NCBI RefSeq assembly: GCF_013363995.1
Contig: NZ_JABWGO010000008.1
Span: 186,001-250,000, forward strand
Source: Nonomuraea rhodomycinica
GTDB taxonomy: Bacteria; Actinomycetota; Actinomycetes; Streptosporangiales; Streptosporangiaceae
DNA length: 64,000 nt
Direction: 5' to 3'
Below are positions 48,318 through 55,932 of this stretch, in pieces. The position numbers and the translations under genes are program-made. The notes beneath the pieces are model-generated. The model was given only the letters and a program-made list of their open reading frames with translations. It did no database searches and was not told the origin of the DNA. The stretch's first letter is position 1. Each line of letters opens with the position of its first letter.

Positions 48318-48339
48318 ACCTGACCTGCGCCTTTCAGGT
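48318..48339. promoter_or_regulatory. Inverted repeat between lacI and the ribose-type importer
   Basis: ACCTGA (48318-48323) and TCAGGT (48334-48339) are separated by 10 bases. The site is in the 77-bp gap before the GTG of the ATPase gene. It could be an operator for that importer, or a weak terminator of lacI. No ribosome site of normal strength precedes GTG 48372. Confidence 0.35.
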
Positions 48340-48371
48340 TCGTACGGCGTGTTATCGGCAAGTATCACGAC

Positions 48372-49874
48372 GTGACGGGGGACATTCTCCGGGCCGAGGG
48401 CCTGCGCAAACAGTTCCCGGGCGTCCTCGCCCTGGACGGGGTGGACCTGAGCCTGCGCGCGGGCGAGGTGCACGTGCTGCTGGGCGAGAACGGCGCCGGG
48501 AAGAGCACGCTCATCAAGATCTTGTCCGGCGCCTACCACCCGGACGGCGGCCGGGTGGTCATGGACGGGCGGCCGGTGCGGATCCGGTCGGCGGGCGACG
48601 CCCGGGCGCTCGGGATCGCCACCATCTACCAGGAGTTCAACCTGGTCCCCCAGCTCACGGTGGCGGAGAACCTGGCGCTCGGCCGCCCGCCGCGCCGCTT
48701 CGGCCTCGTGGACCGGGCCCGCATGGAGCGGGACGCGGCCGGCCTGCTGGCCCGCGTGGACGTGCGGGTCGATCCGCGCACGCCCGTCGGCCGGCTCGGC
48801 ATCGCGCGGATGCAGATGGTCGAGATCGCCAAGGCGCTCGCGCTGGAGGCGCGGATCCTCATCATGGACGAGCCGACCGCGGTGCTGACCACCGGCGAGG
48901 TCGAGAAGCTGTTCGCGATCGTCAGGCAGCTGCGCGACGAGGGCGTGTCCATCGTGTTCATCACCCACCACCTGGAGGAGATCCCGCAGATCGGCGACCG
49001 GGTGACCGTGCTGCGCGACGGCCGCTCCGTGGCCGAGGTGCCCGCCTCCACGCCGCACGACGAGCTGGTCCGGCTCATGGTGGGCCGCCCCATCGACCAG
49101 CAGTACCCGCGGCAGCGCGCCCGCCCCGGCGAGCCGCTGCTGAGGGTGACGGGGCTGACCCGGCGCGGGGTGTTCGCGGACGTGTCGTTCGAGGTGCGCG
49201 CGGGCGAGGTGGTCGGCGTGGCCGGGCTCGTCGGCGCGGGCCGGACCGAGGTCGCGCGGGCGGTCTTCGGCGCCGACCACTACGACGCGGGCGAGGTCAC
49301 CGTGAACGGCCGGCGGCTGCCGCCCGGCGACGTGCACGCGGCCATGGAGGCGGGGCTCGGCCTCGTCCCCGAGGACCGCAAGGGCCAGGGCCTGGTGCTG
49401 GGCGCCGCCGTGGCCGAGAACCTGGGCCTGGTCACCCTGCGCGACGCCACCCGGGCCGGGTTCGTGGACCGCAGGGGCCAGCGCAGCGCCGCCGCCAAGG
49501 TCGCCGACCAGCTCGGCATCCGCATGGCGGGCCTCGACCAGGAGGTCCGCACCCTGTCCGGTGGCAACCAGCAGAAGGTCGTCATCGGCAAGTGGCTCGT
49601 GGCGGGGGCCCGCGTGCTCATCCTGGACGAGCCGACCCGGGGCGTCGACGTGGGCGCCCGGGTCGAGATCTACCAGCTCGTCAACGAGCTGACCGCCGCG
49701 GGCGACGCCGTCCTGATGATCTCCAGCGACCTGCCGGAGGTGCTCGGGATGAGCGACCGGATCCTCGTCATGGCGCGCGGCCGCCTGGTCGGCGAGCTCC
49801 CGGCCGCCGGGGCCACGCAGGACGACGTGATGGCGATGGCCGTCGCGGAGGTGGAGGGTGGCCGTGTCCAGTAA
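48372..49874 (+). CDS. Sugar ABC transporter ATP-binding protein (RbsA/MglA type, two ATPase domains)
   Basis: A 500-residue fused ATPase of the CUT2 class. Domain 1 has Walker A GENGAGKST, the variant signature of this family (RLGIARMQMVEIAKALALEA) and LIMDEPTAVLT. Domain 2 lacks a normal Walker A lysine (GLVGAGRTE), as usual for RbsA, and carries LSGGNQQKVVIGKWL and LILDEPTRGVDVG. It starts at GTG 48372 and overlaps the permease gene by 17 bases. The substrate is a monosaccharide of unknown identity. Confidence 0.95.
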   Translation: MTGDILRAEGLRKQFPGVLALDGVDLSLRAGEVHVLLGENGAGKSTLIKILSGAYHPDGGRVVMDGRPVRIRSAGDARALGIATIYQEFNLVPQLTVAENLALGRPPRRFGLVDRARMERDAAGLLARVDVRVDPRTPVGRLGIARMQMVEIAKALALEARILIMDEPTAVLTTGEVEKLFAIVRQLRDEGVSIVFITHHLEEIPQIGDRVTVLRDGRSVAEVPASTPHDELVRLMVGRPIDQQYPRQRARPGEPLLRVTGLTRRGVFADVSFEVRAGEVVGVAGLVGAGRTEVARAVFGADHYDAGEVTVNGRRLPPGDVHAAMEAGLGLVPEDRKGQGLVLGAAVAENLGLVTLRDATRAGFVDRRGQRSAAAKVADQLGIRMAGLDQEVRTLSGGNQQKVVIGKWLVAGARVLILDEPTRGVDVGARVEIYQLVNELTAAGDAVLMISSDLPEVLGMSDRILVMARGRLVGELPAAGATQDDVMAMAVAEVEGGRVQ

Positions 49875-50829
49875 CGTGCTCGTCCAGCGGCGCTCGCCGG
49901 CGGCGGTGTGGCTCGCCGAGAACGGCGCGCTGGTCGCGCTCGTCGTGCTCGTCGTCGGGCTGTCGGTGCTGTCGTCCGACTTCCTCAGCGTCACCAACCT
50001 GCTCAACGTGGGCGTGCAGGCGGCCGTCACCGCGATCCTCGCGTTCGGCTCCACGTTCGTCATCGTCACCGGCGGCATCGACCTGTCGGTGGGGTCGGTG
50101 GCCGCGCTGTCGGCCATCGCGCTGGCCTGGGGCGCCACGCCCGCGGGCTGGCCGTGGCCGGTCGCCACCGTCGCCGGGCTGGCGGTGGGCGTGGCGTGCG
50201 GGCTGGTCAACGCGGTCCTCATCGCGTACGGCAAGCTGCCGCCGTTCATCGCCACGCTGGCCATGCTGGGCGTCGCCCGCGGCCTGGCCCTGGTGATCTC
50301 GCAGGGCAGCCCCATCGAGCTGCCGGCGCAGGTGGCCCACCTCGGCGACACGATCGGGCGCTACCTGCCCGTCCCCGTCATCGTCATGGTTGTCATGGGG
50401 GTCGTCGCGGCCGTGATCCTCAACCGCACCTACGCGGGCCGCGCCATGTACGCCATCGGCGGCAACGAGGAGGCCGCCCGCCTGTCCGGCATCAAGGTGG
50501 ACCGGCAGAAGCTCATCACGTACGCGCTGTCGGGCGGGTTCGCCGCGGTGGCCGGCATCGTGCTGGCCAGCCGCCTGGCCTCGGCCCAGCCGCAGGCCGC
50601 GACCGGCTACGAGCTGGACGCGATCGCGGCCGTGGTCATCGGCGGGGCCAGCCTGTCCGGCGGCAAGGGACGTGCGCTGGGCACGTTCGTCGGGGCGCTC
50701 ATCCTGGCCGTCCTGCGCAACGGCCTCAACCTGCTGTCGGTCTCGGCGTTCTGGCAGCAGGTGGTGATCGGCGTGGTCATCGCGCTCGCGGTCCTCGTCG
50801 ACACCCTGCGCCGCAGGGAAACGTCCTAG
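49858..50829 (+). CDS. Sugar ABC transporter permease (RbsC type)
   Basis: A 323-residue permease with 8-10 membrane helices. CUT2 blocks include VIVTGGIDLSVGSVAALSAI, YAIGGNEEAARLSGIKVDRQ and IAAVVIGGASLSGGKG. Two GTG codons (49858 and 49864) are each preceded by GGAGG at six bases, so the exact start is undecided. It sits inside the end of the ATPase gene and 13 bases before the binding-protein gene. Confidence 0.94.
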   Translation: MAVSSNVLVQRRSPAAVWLAENGALVALVVLVVGLSVLSSDFLSVTNLLNVGVQAAVTAILAFGSTFVIVTGGIDLSVGSVAALSAIALAWGATPAGWPWPVATVAGLAVGVACGLVNAVLIAYGKLPPFIATLAMLGVARGLALVISQGSPIELPAQVAHLGDTIGRYLPVPVIVMVVMGVVAAVILNRTYAGRAMYAIGGNEEAARLSGIKVDRQKLITYALSGGFAAVAGIVLASRLASAQPQAATGYELDAIAAVVIGGASLSGGKGRALGTFVGALILAVLRNGLNLLSVSAFWQQVVIGVVIALAVLVDTLRRRETS

Positions 50830-50842
50830 GAGGGGGAAGATC

Positions 50843-51814
50843 ATGCGGATTTCCGCGACAGTCCTGGCCACGGCCGCCCTGGTGGCGGGCCTGGCCGGGT
50901 GCGGCTCGTCCGGTTCGGCGGGTTCGGCGGCCTCGGCGGGCTCGGCCGGGGGCGGCTCGGCCGGCGGGGCCGGCGTCAAGATCGGCATGTCGGTCTCGAC
51001 GCTGAACAACCCGTACTTCGTGCAGTTCAGGGACGGCGCGCAGGCCGCGGCCGCCCGGCTCGGCGCCGCGCTGACCGTCACCGACGCCCAGAACGACGCC
51101 TCCCAGCAGGTCAACCAGGTCCAGAACTTCACCAGCCAGAACATGAAGGCGATCATCATCAACCCGGTCGACTCCGACGCGGCGGCGCCCGCGGTCAAGG
51201 CCGCCGACCGCGTCTCCATCCCGGTGATCGCCGCCGACCGCGGCGTCAACGGCGCCGAGGTGGCCCAGACCGTCGCCTCCGACAACGTGGCGGGCGGCCG
51301 GTACGCGGCCCAGGAGCTGGCCAAGGCGGTGGGCGGGAGCGGCAAGGTGGTGGTCCTGCAGGGGGTGCCCGGCACGTCCGCCAGCCGTGACCGCGGCCAG
51401 GGCTTCACCGAGGGCATCAAGGCGTACCCCGGGATCCAGGTCGTCGCCCAGCAGCCGGCCGACTTCGACCGCACCAAGGGCCTGGACGTCATGACGAACC
51501 TGCTCCAGTCGCACCCCGACCTGAACGGCGTCTTCGCCGAGAACGACGAGATGGCGCTCGGCGCGGTCAAGGCGCTCGGCGCCAAGGCCGGTCAGCAGGT
51601 CAAGGTGGTCGGCTTCGACGGCACGCCCGAGGGGCTGAAGGCGGTGGCGGCGGGCACCATGACCGCGACGATCGCCCAGCAGCCGAAGCTGCTCGGCCAG
51701 CGGGCTGTGGAGGCCGCGGTCAAGGCGGCCAACGGCGAGACGATCGCGAAGACGGTGGCCGTGCCGGTGAAGGTCGCCACGAAGGCCAACGTCGCCCAGT
51801 TCCAGACGTCCTGA
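50843..51814 (+). CDS. Sugar-binding lipoprotein (RbsB type)
   Basis: A 323-residue binding protein of the periplasmic-binding-protein-4 group. The lipobox is LAGC with Cys20, followed by a Gly/Ser/Ala-rich tether to ~48. The mature part begins VKIGMSVSTLNNPYFVQFRD and includes IIINPVDSDAAAPAVKAA and VFAENDEMALGAVKALG, all typical of ribose/galactose binders. ATG 50843 follows AGGAGGGG. It completes an A-C-B importer set; the sugar may be a hexose or pentose released by neighbouring hydrolases. Confidence 0.93.
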   Translation: MRISATVLATAALVAGLAGCGSSGSAGSAASAGSAGGGSAGGAGVKIGMSVSTLNNPYFVQFRDGAQAAAARLGAALTVTDAQNDASQQVNQVQNFTSQNMKAIIINPVDSDAAAPAVKAADRVSIPVIAADRGVNGAEVAQTVASDNVAGGRYAAQELAKAVGGSGKVVVLQGVPGTSASRDRGQGFTEGIKAYPGIQVVAQQPADFDRTKGLDVMTNLLQSHPDLNGVFAENDEMALGAVKALGAKAGQQVKVVGFDGTPEGLKAVAAGTMTATIAQQPKLLGQRAVEAAVKAANGETIAKTVAVPVKVATKANVAQFQTS

Positions 51815-51842
51815 GGCGTTCGGGGGGCTCCGGGCCGGCCGC

Positions 51843-52727
51843 TCAGGCGTTGCCGGTGTTGCCGGGGGCGCACTCGTCGCCCTGGTGCTCCAGGCACGCC
51901 TCCGGCGAGTAGTAGCGGCGCAGCCAGGCCGCCAGCCCGTCCAGGCCGGGCAGCAGCGCCCGTTCGGTGATGCCGGCCTGGTCGAGCCGTTCCCGCACCT
52001 CGGCCTTGACCTCCGGCGGGATGCGCCACGCCCGCCACAGGTCGGGGTGGGCGTTCAGCCACCGCTCCACCGGCCACGTCACGTCCGACAGCGCCGACAG
52101 CACCGACGACTGGGTGACGATCCGCTCGTCCAGCGAGGGGGGCTCGAACAGGGCGAGGAACGGCTCCGCGCCCGCCAGCTTGCCGAAGCTGTCCAGGTCG
52201 GGGGCGCGCCGGGCGAGCATCTCGGTCGTGAACAGCACGGCGCCCTCGTGGTCGAGGACCTCGCGCAGCGGCCCGGGCAGCAGCCGGTGCGCCGCCTCGC
52301 AGTCGAGCCCGATGAGCATCGCCTCGTCGTGCGGCCAGGCCGCCGTGGCGAAGTGCAGCGCGACCAGCGGCGAGAACGTCCAGTCGACCAGCCGCGTGGG
52401 CAGCCCGTGGTGCTGGCCGAGCGCCAGCCAGTCCCAGATCGTCGGGCCGGGCGCCTGGCGGTGGGCGTACTTGCGGAAGTTGCGGATGAGGTGGCGCTCC
52501 ACCGCCGGGTACTCCCCGGCCAGCCGGGCCAGCCCGGACAGGTGCGAGTGCGGGGGGCGCGACCGCCCCCGGAACACCATGGCGGAGTGCGAGGGGCCGC
52601 CGCGCGGTCGCGGCCCCCGGGGTCCGCTCACCTCGCTGATCGCGTCGTCCAGCTCCCGCCAGGACGACACCGTGACGATCCGGCCGTCGCCGCTCTCCCC
52701 GCCGGCCGCGTTCGTGCTGCTCCCCAT
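51843..52727 (-). CDS. FRG-domain protein
   Basis: A 294-residue protein named for its Phe-Arg-Gly motif (MVFRGRSRPPHSHLSGLAR, ~50-68). The second diagnostic block is WLALGQHHGLPTRLVDWTFS (~100-120), then PLVALHFATAAWP. FRG domains occur in phage, mobile-element and defence-linked proteins and in stand-alone bacterial proteins; activity is not established. The C-terminal ~100 residues are specific to this protein (WRIPPEVKAEVRERLDQAGI). It is a single gene, convergent with the importer, divergent from the DUF2975 gene. Confidence 0.88.
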   Translation of the reverse strand: MGSSTNAAGGESGDGRIVTVSSWRELDDAISEVSGPRGPRPRGGPSHSAMVFRGRSRPPHSHLSGLARLAGEYPAVERHLIRNFRKYAHRQAPGPTIWDWLALGQHHGLPTRLVDWTFSPLVALHFATAAWPHDEAMLIGLDCEAAHRLLPGPLREVLDHEGAVLFTTEMLARRAPDLDSFGKLAGAEPFLALFEPPSLDERIVTQSSVLSALSDVTWPVERWLNAHPDLWRAWRIPPEVKAEVRERLDQAGITERALLPGLDGLAAWLRRYYSPEACLEHQGDECAPGNTGNA

Positions 52728-52784
52728 ACAGCCCGCCTTCCCGTCACACAGCAGGCAACACCCGTCACAAGCCGGACTTGTTTT

Positions 52785-52830
52785 ATCGTTTTTCGATGCT
52801 ATCGTGGCCAGGGTCGCATCGATATTCGAT
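52785..52830. promoter_or_regulatory. Two ATCG-N5-CGAT operators for the DUF2975/HTH pair
   Basis: ATCGTTTTTCGAT (52785-52797) and ATCGATATTCGAT (52818-52830, a perfect 5-bp-arm dyad) are 33 bp apart, close to three helical turns. The second ends next to the AAGGAGG ribosome site of the DUF2975 gene. The small HTH protein encoded second in the operon is the natural candidate to bind both. Confidence 0.6.
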
Positions 52831-52843
52831 AAGGAGGCGTCCG

Positions 52844-53494
52844 ATGAGTGAGGCCGCGGCCGGATACATGCCCTCGACGGCCGGTGCGTGGACCCGGCGT
52901 CTGCACGCGATCCTGTGCACCGCTCTCGTGCTCGGCGCGCTCGCTCTCCTCGCGCGCCTGGCGGGTGACGTCATCCTGGCCGCCGTCCCGGCCGCGAAGC
53001 CGGACTTCGGCTTCACCGGGCTCCGGCCGTCCCACACCGGCGTGTCGTTCGACGGCGCCCTCACCCCCGGGGCGAGGGCGGTCGCCGTCACCGTGGAGGC
53101 GGCCCTGTACGACCCGGCCCACGCGCCGCTGCTGGCCGTGCTGCACCTGCTCACCTGGCTGCCCGGGATGCTGGCGATCCTGCTGTCCCCGTTCTGGCTG
53201 GTGCGCATCACCGGCAGGGGCGTGGCCGGCGACCGGGCGTTCTTCTCCGCCGGGACGGTCCGTGACCTGCGCAGGATCGGGGCCGTCCTCACGCTCGGCT
53301 CGCTGGCGGCCCTCGCCCTCGACTTCACCGCCAAGACCGTGGCCGCGCGGCTGCTGACGGTCGATCCGCGTCCGGTGCCGGGCGACGTCGACGTGCCGGT
53401 GGTGACCGTGCTGATGGGCGTGGGGGCGTTCGTGGCGGCCGAGGTGATCGGGCGTGGGCTGGCCATGCTCGACGATCTCGAAGGCACGATCTGA
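52844..53494 (+). CDS. DUF2975 membrane protein
   Basis: A 216-residue protein with four membrane helices: LHAILCTALVLGALALLARL, LHLLTWLPGMLAILLSPFWL, VLTLGSLAALALDFTA and VTVLMGVGAFVAAEVIGRG. The last part, GRGLAMLDDLEGTI, is the usual end of DUF2975 proteins (EGTI/EEEGL-type). Start ATG 52844 follows AAGGAGG by six bases. It is always found with a short XRE regulator in many bacteria, as here, where the next gene begins right after its stop. Function is unknown. Confidence 0.88.
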   Translation: MSEAAAGYMPSTAGAWTRRLHAILCTALVLGALALLARLAGDVILAAVPAAKPDFGFTGLRPSHTGVSFDGALTPGARAVAVTVEAALYDPAHAPLLAVLHLLTWLPGMLAILLSPFWLVRITGRGVAGDRAFFSAGTVRDLRRIGAVLTLGSLAALALDFTAKTVAARLLTVDPRPVPGDVDVPVVTVLMGVGAFVAAEVIGRGLAMLDDLEGTI

Positions 53495-53737
53495 GTGCCG
53501 CCCGGGGAGCTCGACGGGCGCATCGAGGTCCGGCTCGACGAACTGCTCGCCCGGCGCGGCATGACGCTGACCGAGCTGTCCCACCGGGTCGAGGTGACGA
53601 TCGCCAACCTGTCCGTCCTCAAGACCGGCAAGGGCCGGGCCATCAGGTTCTCCACCCTCGCCCGGCTGTGCGAGGTCCTCGACTGTCAGCCCGGTGACCT
53701 GCTCGGCTACACGCGCAACCCCGGCGCCGGCCGTTGA
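53495..53737 (+). CDS. XRE-family HTH regulator (YozG-like)
   Basis: An 80-residue protein that is almost only a helix-turn-helix: VRLDELLARRGMTLTELSHR, VEVTIANLSVLKTGKGRAIR, then FSTLARLCEVLDCQPGDLLG. It starts at GTG 53495, directly after the TGA of the DUF2975 gene, with GATCTCGAAGGC rather than a clear ribosome site, so it is likely coupled. It probably binds the two dyads upstream of the operon. Confidence 0.9.
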   Translation: MPPGELDGRIEVRLDELLARRGMTLTELSHRVEVTIANLSVLKTGKGRAIRFSTLARLCEVLDCQPGDLLGYTRNPGAGR

Positions 53738-53755
53738 CACCGGGGGCCCGCGACG

Positions 53756-54049
53756 TCACATGGCCGCGCGGGCCTCCTCACCGAGCTGCAGGATCTGGAC
53801 GTAGTTGCCGTCCGGGTCGAGGACGGTGGCGAACAGGCTGCCGTCGCGGTCCTCCAGCTCCGCCACCCAGGAGGCGCCCAGCTCCTCCATGCGCGCCACC
53901 ACGGCGCGGGCGTCCGGCACCTCGAAGTTGAGGATCATCCGGCCCGGCTCGGGGTTCCTGTCGCCGATGTCCTTGCGGTTGTCGATGATCAGGTGGAACG
54001 CGCCGAACCTCAGGACGCCGTAGCCGCCGACGTCGGTCTCGGACTCGGG
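53756..54049 (-). pseudogene. 5'-truncated VOC/glyoxalase-bleomycin-resistance-like gene
   Basis: The frame encodes the last two-thirds of a VOC protein: TDVGGYGVLRFGAFHLIIDN, then MILNFEVPDARAVVARMEEL, GASWVAELEDRDGSLFATV and LDPDGNYVQILQL. The normal first ~40 residues (metal-ligand His and FY..LGL block) are missing, and no start codon lies upstream in frame before the GH10 stop at 54084. An internal ATG (53938) would give only 60 residues. It seems to have been cut when the xylanase gene was placed here. Confidence 0.65.
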
Positions 54050-54083
54050 GTCGAGCGCTCGCGGGCGGGAGTCCCCGGCCGGG

Positions 54084-55763
54084 TCAGGAGGCGCAGGTGT
54101 AGCGGCTCGGCGTGGAGGTGTCGCCCGGCGGGCGGGACGCCTGGAAGCCGAAGGTGGCGCTCGCCCCCGGGGCGAGGGTGCCGTTGTAGGGCAGGCTCCG
54201 CGCGGTCACCGTCTGCCCGTTGACGGTGAGGGCGGCGTTCCACGAGCCGGTGACGGCGTGGCCGGCGGGCAGGGTGAAGGTGACGCTCCAGCCGCTGATC
54301 GTGGCCGTGCCGGTGTTGGTGACGGTCACGGGCTGCACCACGTAGCCGCCGTCCCACTGGTTCTGCACGGTCCCGGTGGCCGAGCAGCCGCCCGTGTCCC
54401 CGCCGCCGGTGGAGGTCGTGAACATGGCGGTGGGCGATGCGGCGGACAGGTTGCCGGCGCCGTCGCGGGCCCGCACGTACACCTGGTACTGCGTGGCGGC
54501 GCTCAGCCCGCTGAGCGTGATCGTCGGGCCGGTGCTGCGCCCGAGCTCGGGGTCGGTGGCGCCCTGTTCCCGGTAGACGGTGTAGCCGGCCAGGCCGCTG
54601 CCGCCGGAGTCGGTGGAGGCCGCCCAGGTCAGGGTGGCGGAGCCGGCGGTCACGCCGGACACCGCGGGTGTGCCGGGCGTGGTGGGCGGCGTGGTGTCGG
54701 TGCCGCCGGTGCCGCCGGCCAGGGCGTCGTGGACGGCGGTGTAGGCGGGCTTGGCCTGGTAGCTGTCGTTGTAGATCAGCGCGGCGCCCTGGCCGGAGAA
54801 GGTGTCGGGCACCCAGGAGTACTTGTCGGTGAAGCCCCAGATCGTGATCCCGGCGCACGCGGTGACGGCCAGGCAGGCGTTGACGACGTCCCGGTAGTAG
54901 GCGGCCTGCGTGGCGTCCTTGCCGGCGTCGCGGGGCATCACCATGCGCACGTCCAGCTCGGTGATCCGGACCTGGACGCCCAGGTCGGCGAAGCGCTGGA
55001 GGTTCTGCTGCAGCTGGCTCGGGAAGCCGTACTGGATGGCGAGGTGGCTCTGGAAGCCCACGCAGTCGACCGGCACGCCGTCCTGGCGCAGCGAACGCAC
55101 CAGGTTGTAGAGGGCGGTGCTCTTCGCGTTGATCCCCTCGGTGTTGTAGTCGTTGATGCACAGCCGCGCGTCGGGGTCGGCGGCGCGGGCGGCGCGGAAG
55201 GCGTCGGCGATGTAGCTCTGGCCCAGCGTGTTGTACCAGAACGAGGTGCGCAGGGTGCCGTTGTCGTCGAAGACCTCGTTGACGACGTCCCAGGAGACGA
55301 CGGCGGGGTTGGCGGCGTAGCGTCCGACGACCTGGCTGATGTGGTTCTGCAGGGCGGCGCGCATGGCACTGGCGCCGAGGCCCTGCACCCAGCCGGGGGT
55401 CTGGTTGTGCCAGACGAGCGTGTGGCCGTGGACCTGCTGGTTGTTCTGGGTGGCGAAGGAGACGACCGCGTCGGCGCCGCCGAAGGTGAACTGGCCCTGG
55501 CTGGGCTCGGTGGCGTCCCACTTCATGGCGTTCTCGGCGGTGACCTGGTTGAACTCGGCGGCGGCGAGGCCGCGGTAGGCGCTCTCGTTCGCCAGCGGGC
55601 CGGTGGCCAGGGCGGCGCCGATGAACTTCGCGCGGGCGGCGGCGTGCACGCGCAGCGCGGCCGACGCGCCGGCCGGGCTCGCGTGCAGGAGGAACGTGGC
55701 CAGCAGCCCGAGGAGGGCGGCCAGGGCGAGGTTCCTGGAGCGGTGGGGCGGGGACGGGGGCAT
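54084..55763 (-). CDS. Secreted endo-1,4-beta-xylanase, GH10, with FN3 and CBM2
   Basis: A 559-residue exoenzyme cutting xylan. The signal peptide ends near ASA (~35). The GH10 barrel (~40-345) has acid/base Glu163 (SWDVVNEVFDD) and nucleophile Glu269 (VRITELDVR), with HTLVWHNQTPGW and GITIWGFTDKYSW. A fibronectin-III module follows (~355-435), then a C-terminal CBM2 (~450-559, between Cys-rich ends GGCSATGT and YTCAS) that binds cellulose or xylan. ATG 55763 was selected because it begins the signal peptide. Regulated by palindromes of the CGAAANTTTCG class upstream. Confidence 0.95.
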   Translation of the reverse strand: MPPSPPHRSRNLALAALLGLLATFLLHASPAGASAALRVHAAARAKFIGAALATGPLANESAYRGLAAAEFNQVTAENAMKWDATEPSQGQFTFGGADAVVSFATQNNQQVHGHTLVWHNQTPGWVQGLGASAMRAALQNHISQVVGRYAANPAVVSWDVVNEVFDDNGTLRTSFWYNTLGQSYIADAFRAARAADPDARLCINDYNTEGINAKSTALYNLVRSLRQDGVPVDCVGFQSHLAIQYGFPSQLQQNLQRFADLGVQVRITELDVRMVMPRDAGKDATQAAYYRDVVNACLAVTACAGITIWGFTDKYSWVPDTFSGQGAALIYNDSYQAKPAYTAVHDALAGGTGGTDTTPPTTPGTPAVSGVTAGSATLTWAASTDSGGSGLAGYTVYREQGATDPELGRSTGPTITLSGLSAATQYQVYVRARDGAGNLSAASPTAMFTTSTGGGDTGGCSATGTVQNQWDGGYVVQPVTVTNTGTATISGWSVTFTLPAGHAVTGSWNAALTVNGQTVTARSLPYNGTLAPGASATFGFQASRPPGDTSTPSRYTCAS

Positions 55764-55792
55764 GGGGGTCCACCTCCGCGGCGTACCGGATT

Positions 55793-55932
55793 CCGAAATT
55801 TTCGGCCCGGCGACGGGCCGAGCTCCCCGGACGGTAGAGGTCGGGCATGCGCCGGTCAACGCGGCGCGGGGCTTCGAGGGTGACGTATGGCCCTGGGCGG
55901 CCGAAATTATCGGTGCGCTGATGAAATTTTCA
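55793..55932. promoter_or_regulatory. Three xylanase-type palindromes upstream of the GH10 gene
   Basis: CCGAAATTTTCGG (55793-55805) is a perfect dyad 30 bases above the GH10 ATG. CCGAAATTATCGG (55901-55913) is a near copy, and TGAAATTTTCA (55922-55932) is a third. They match the CGAAANTTTCG element known upstream of xylanase genes of Streptomyces and relatives. The third contains the stop codon of the neighbouring gene 55930-57864. Confidence 0.7.
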
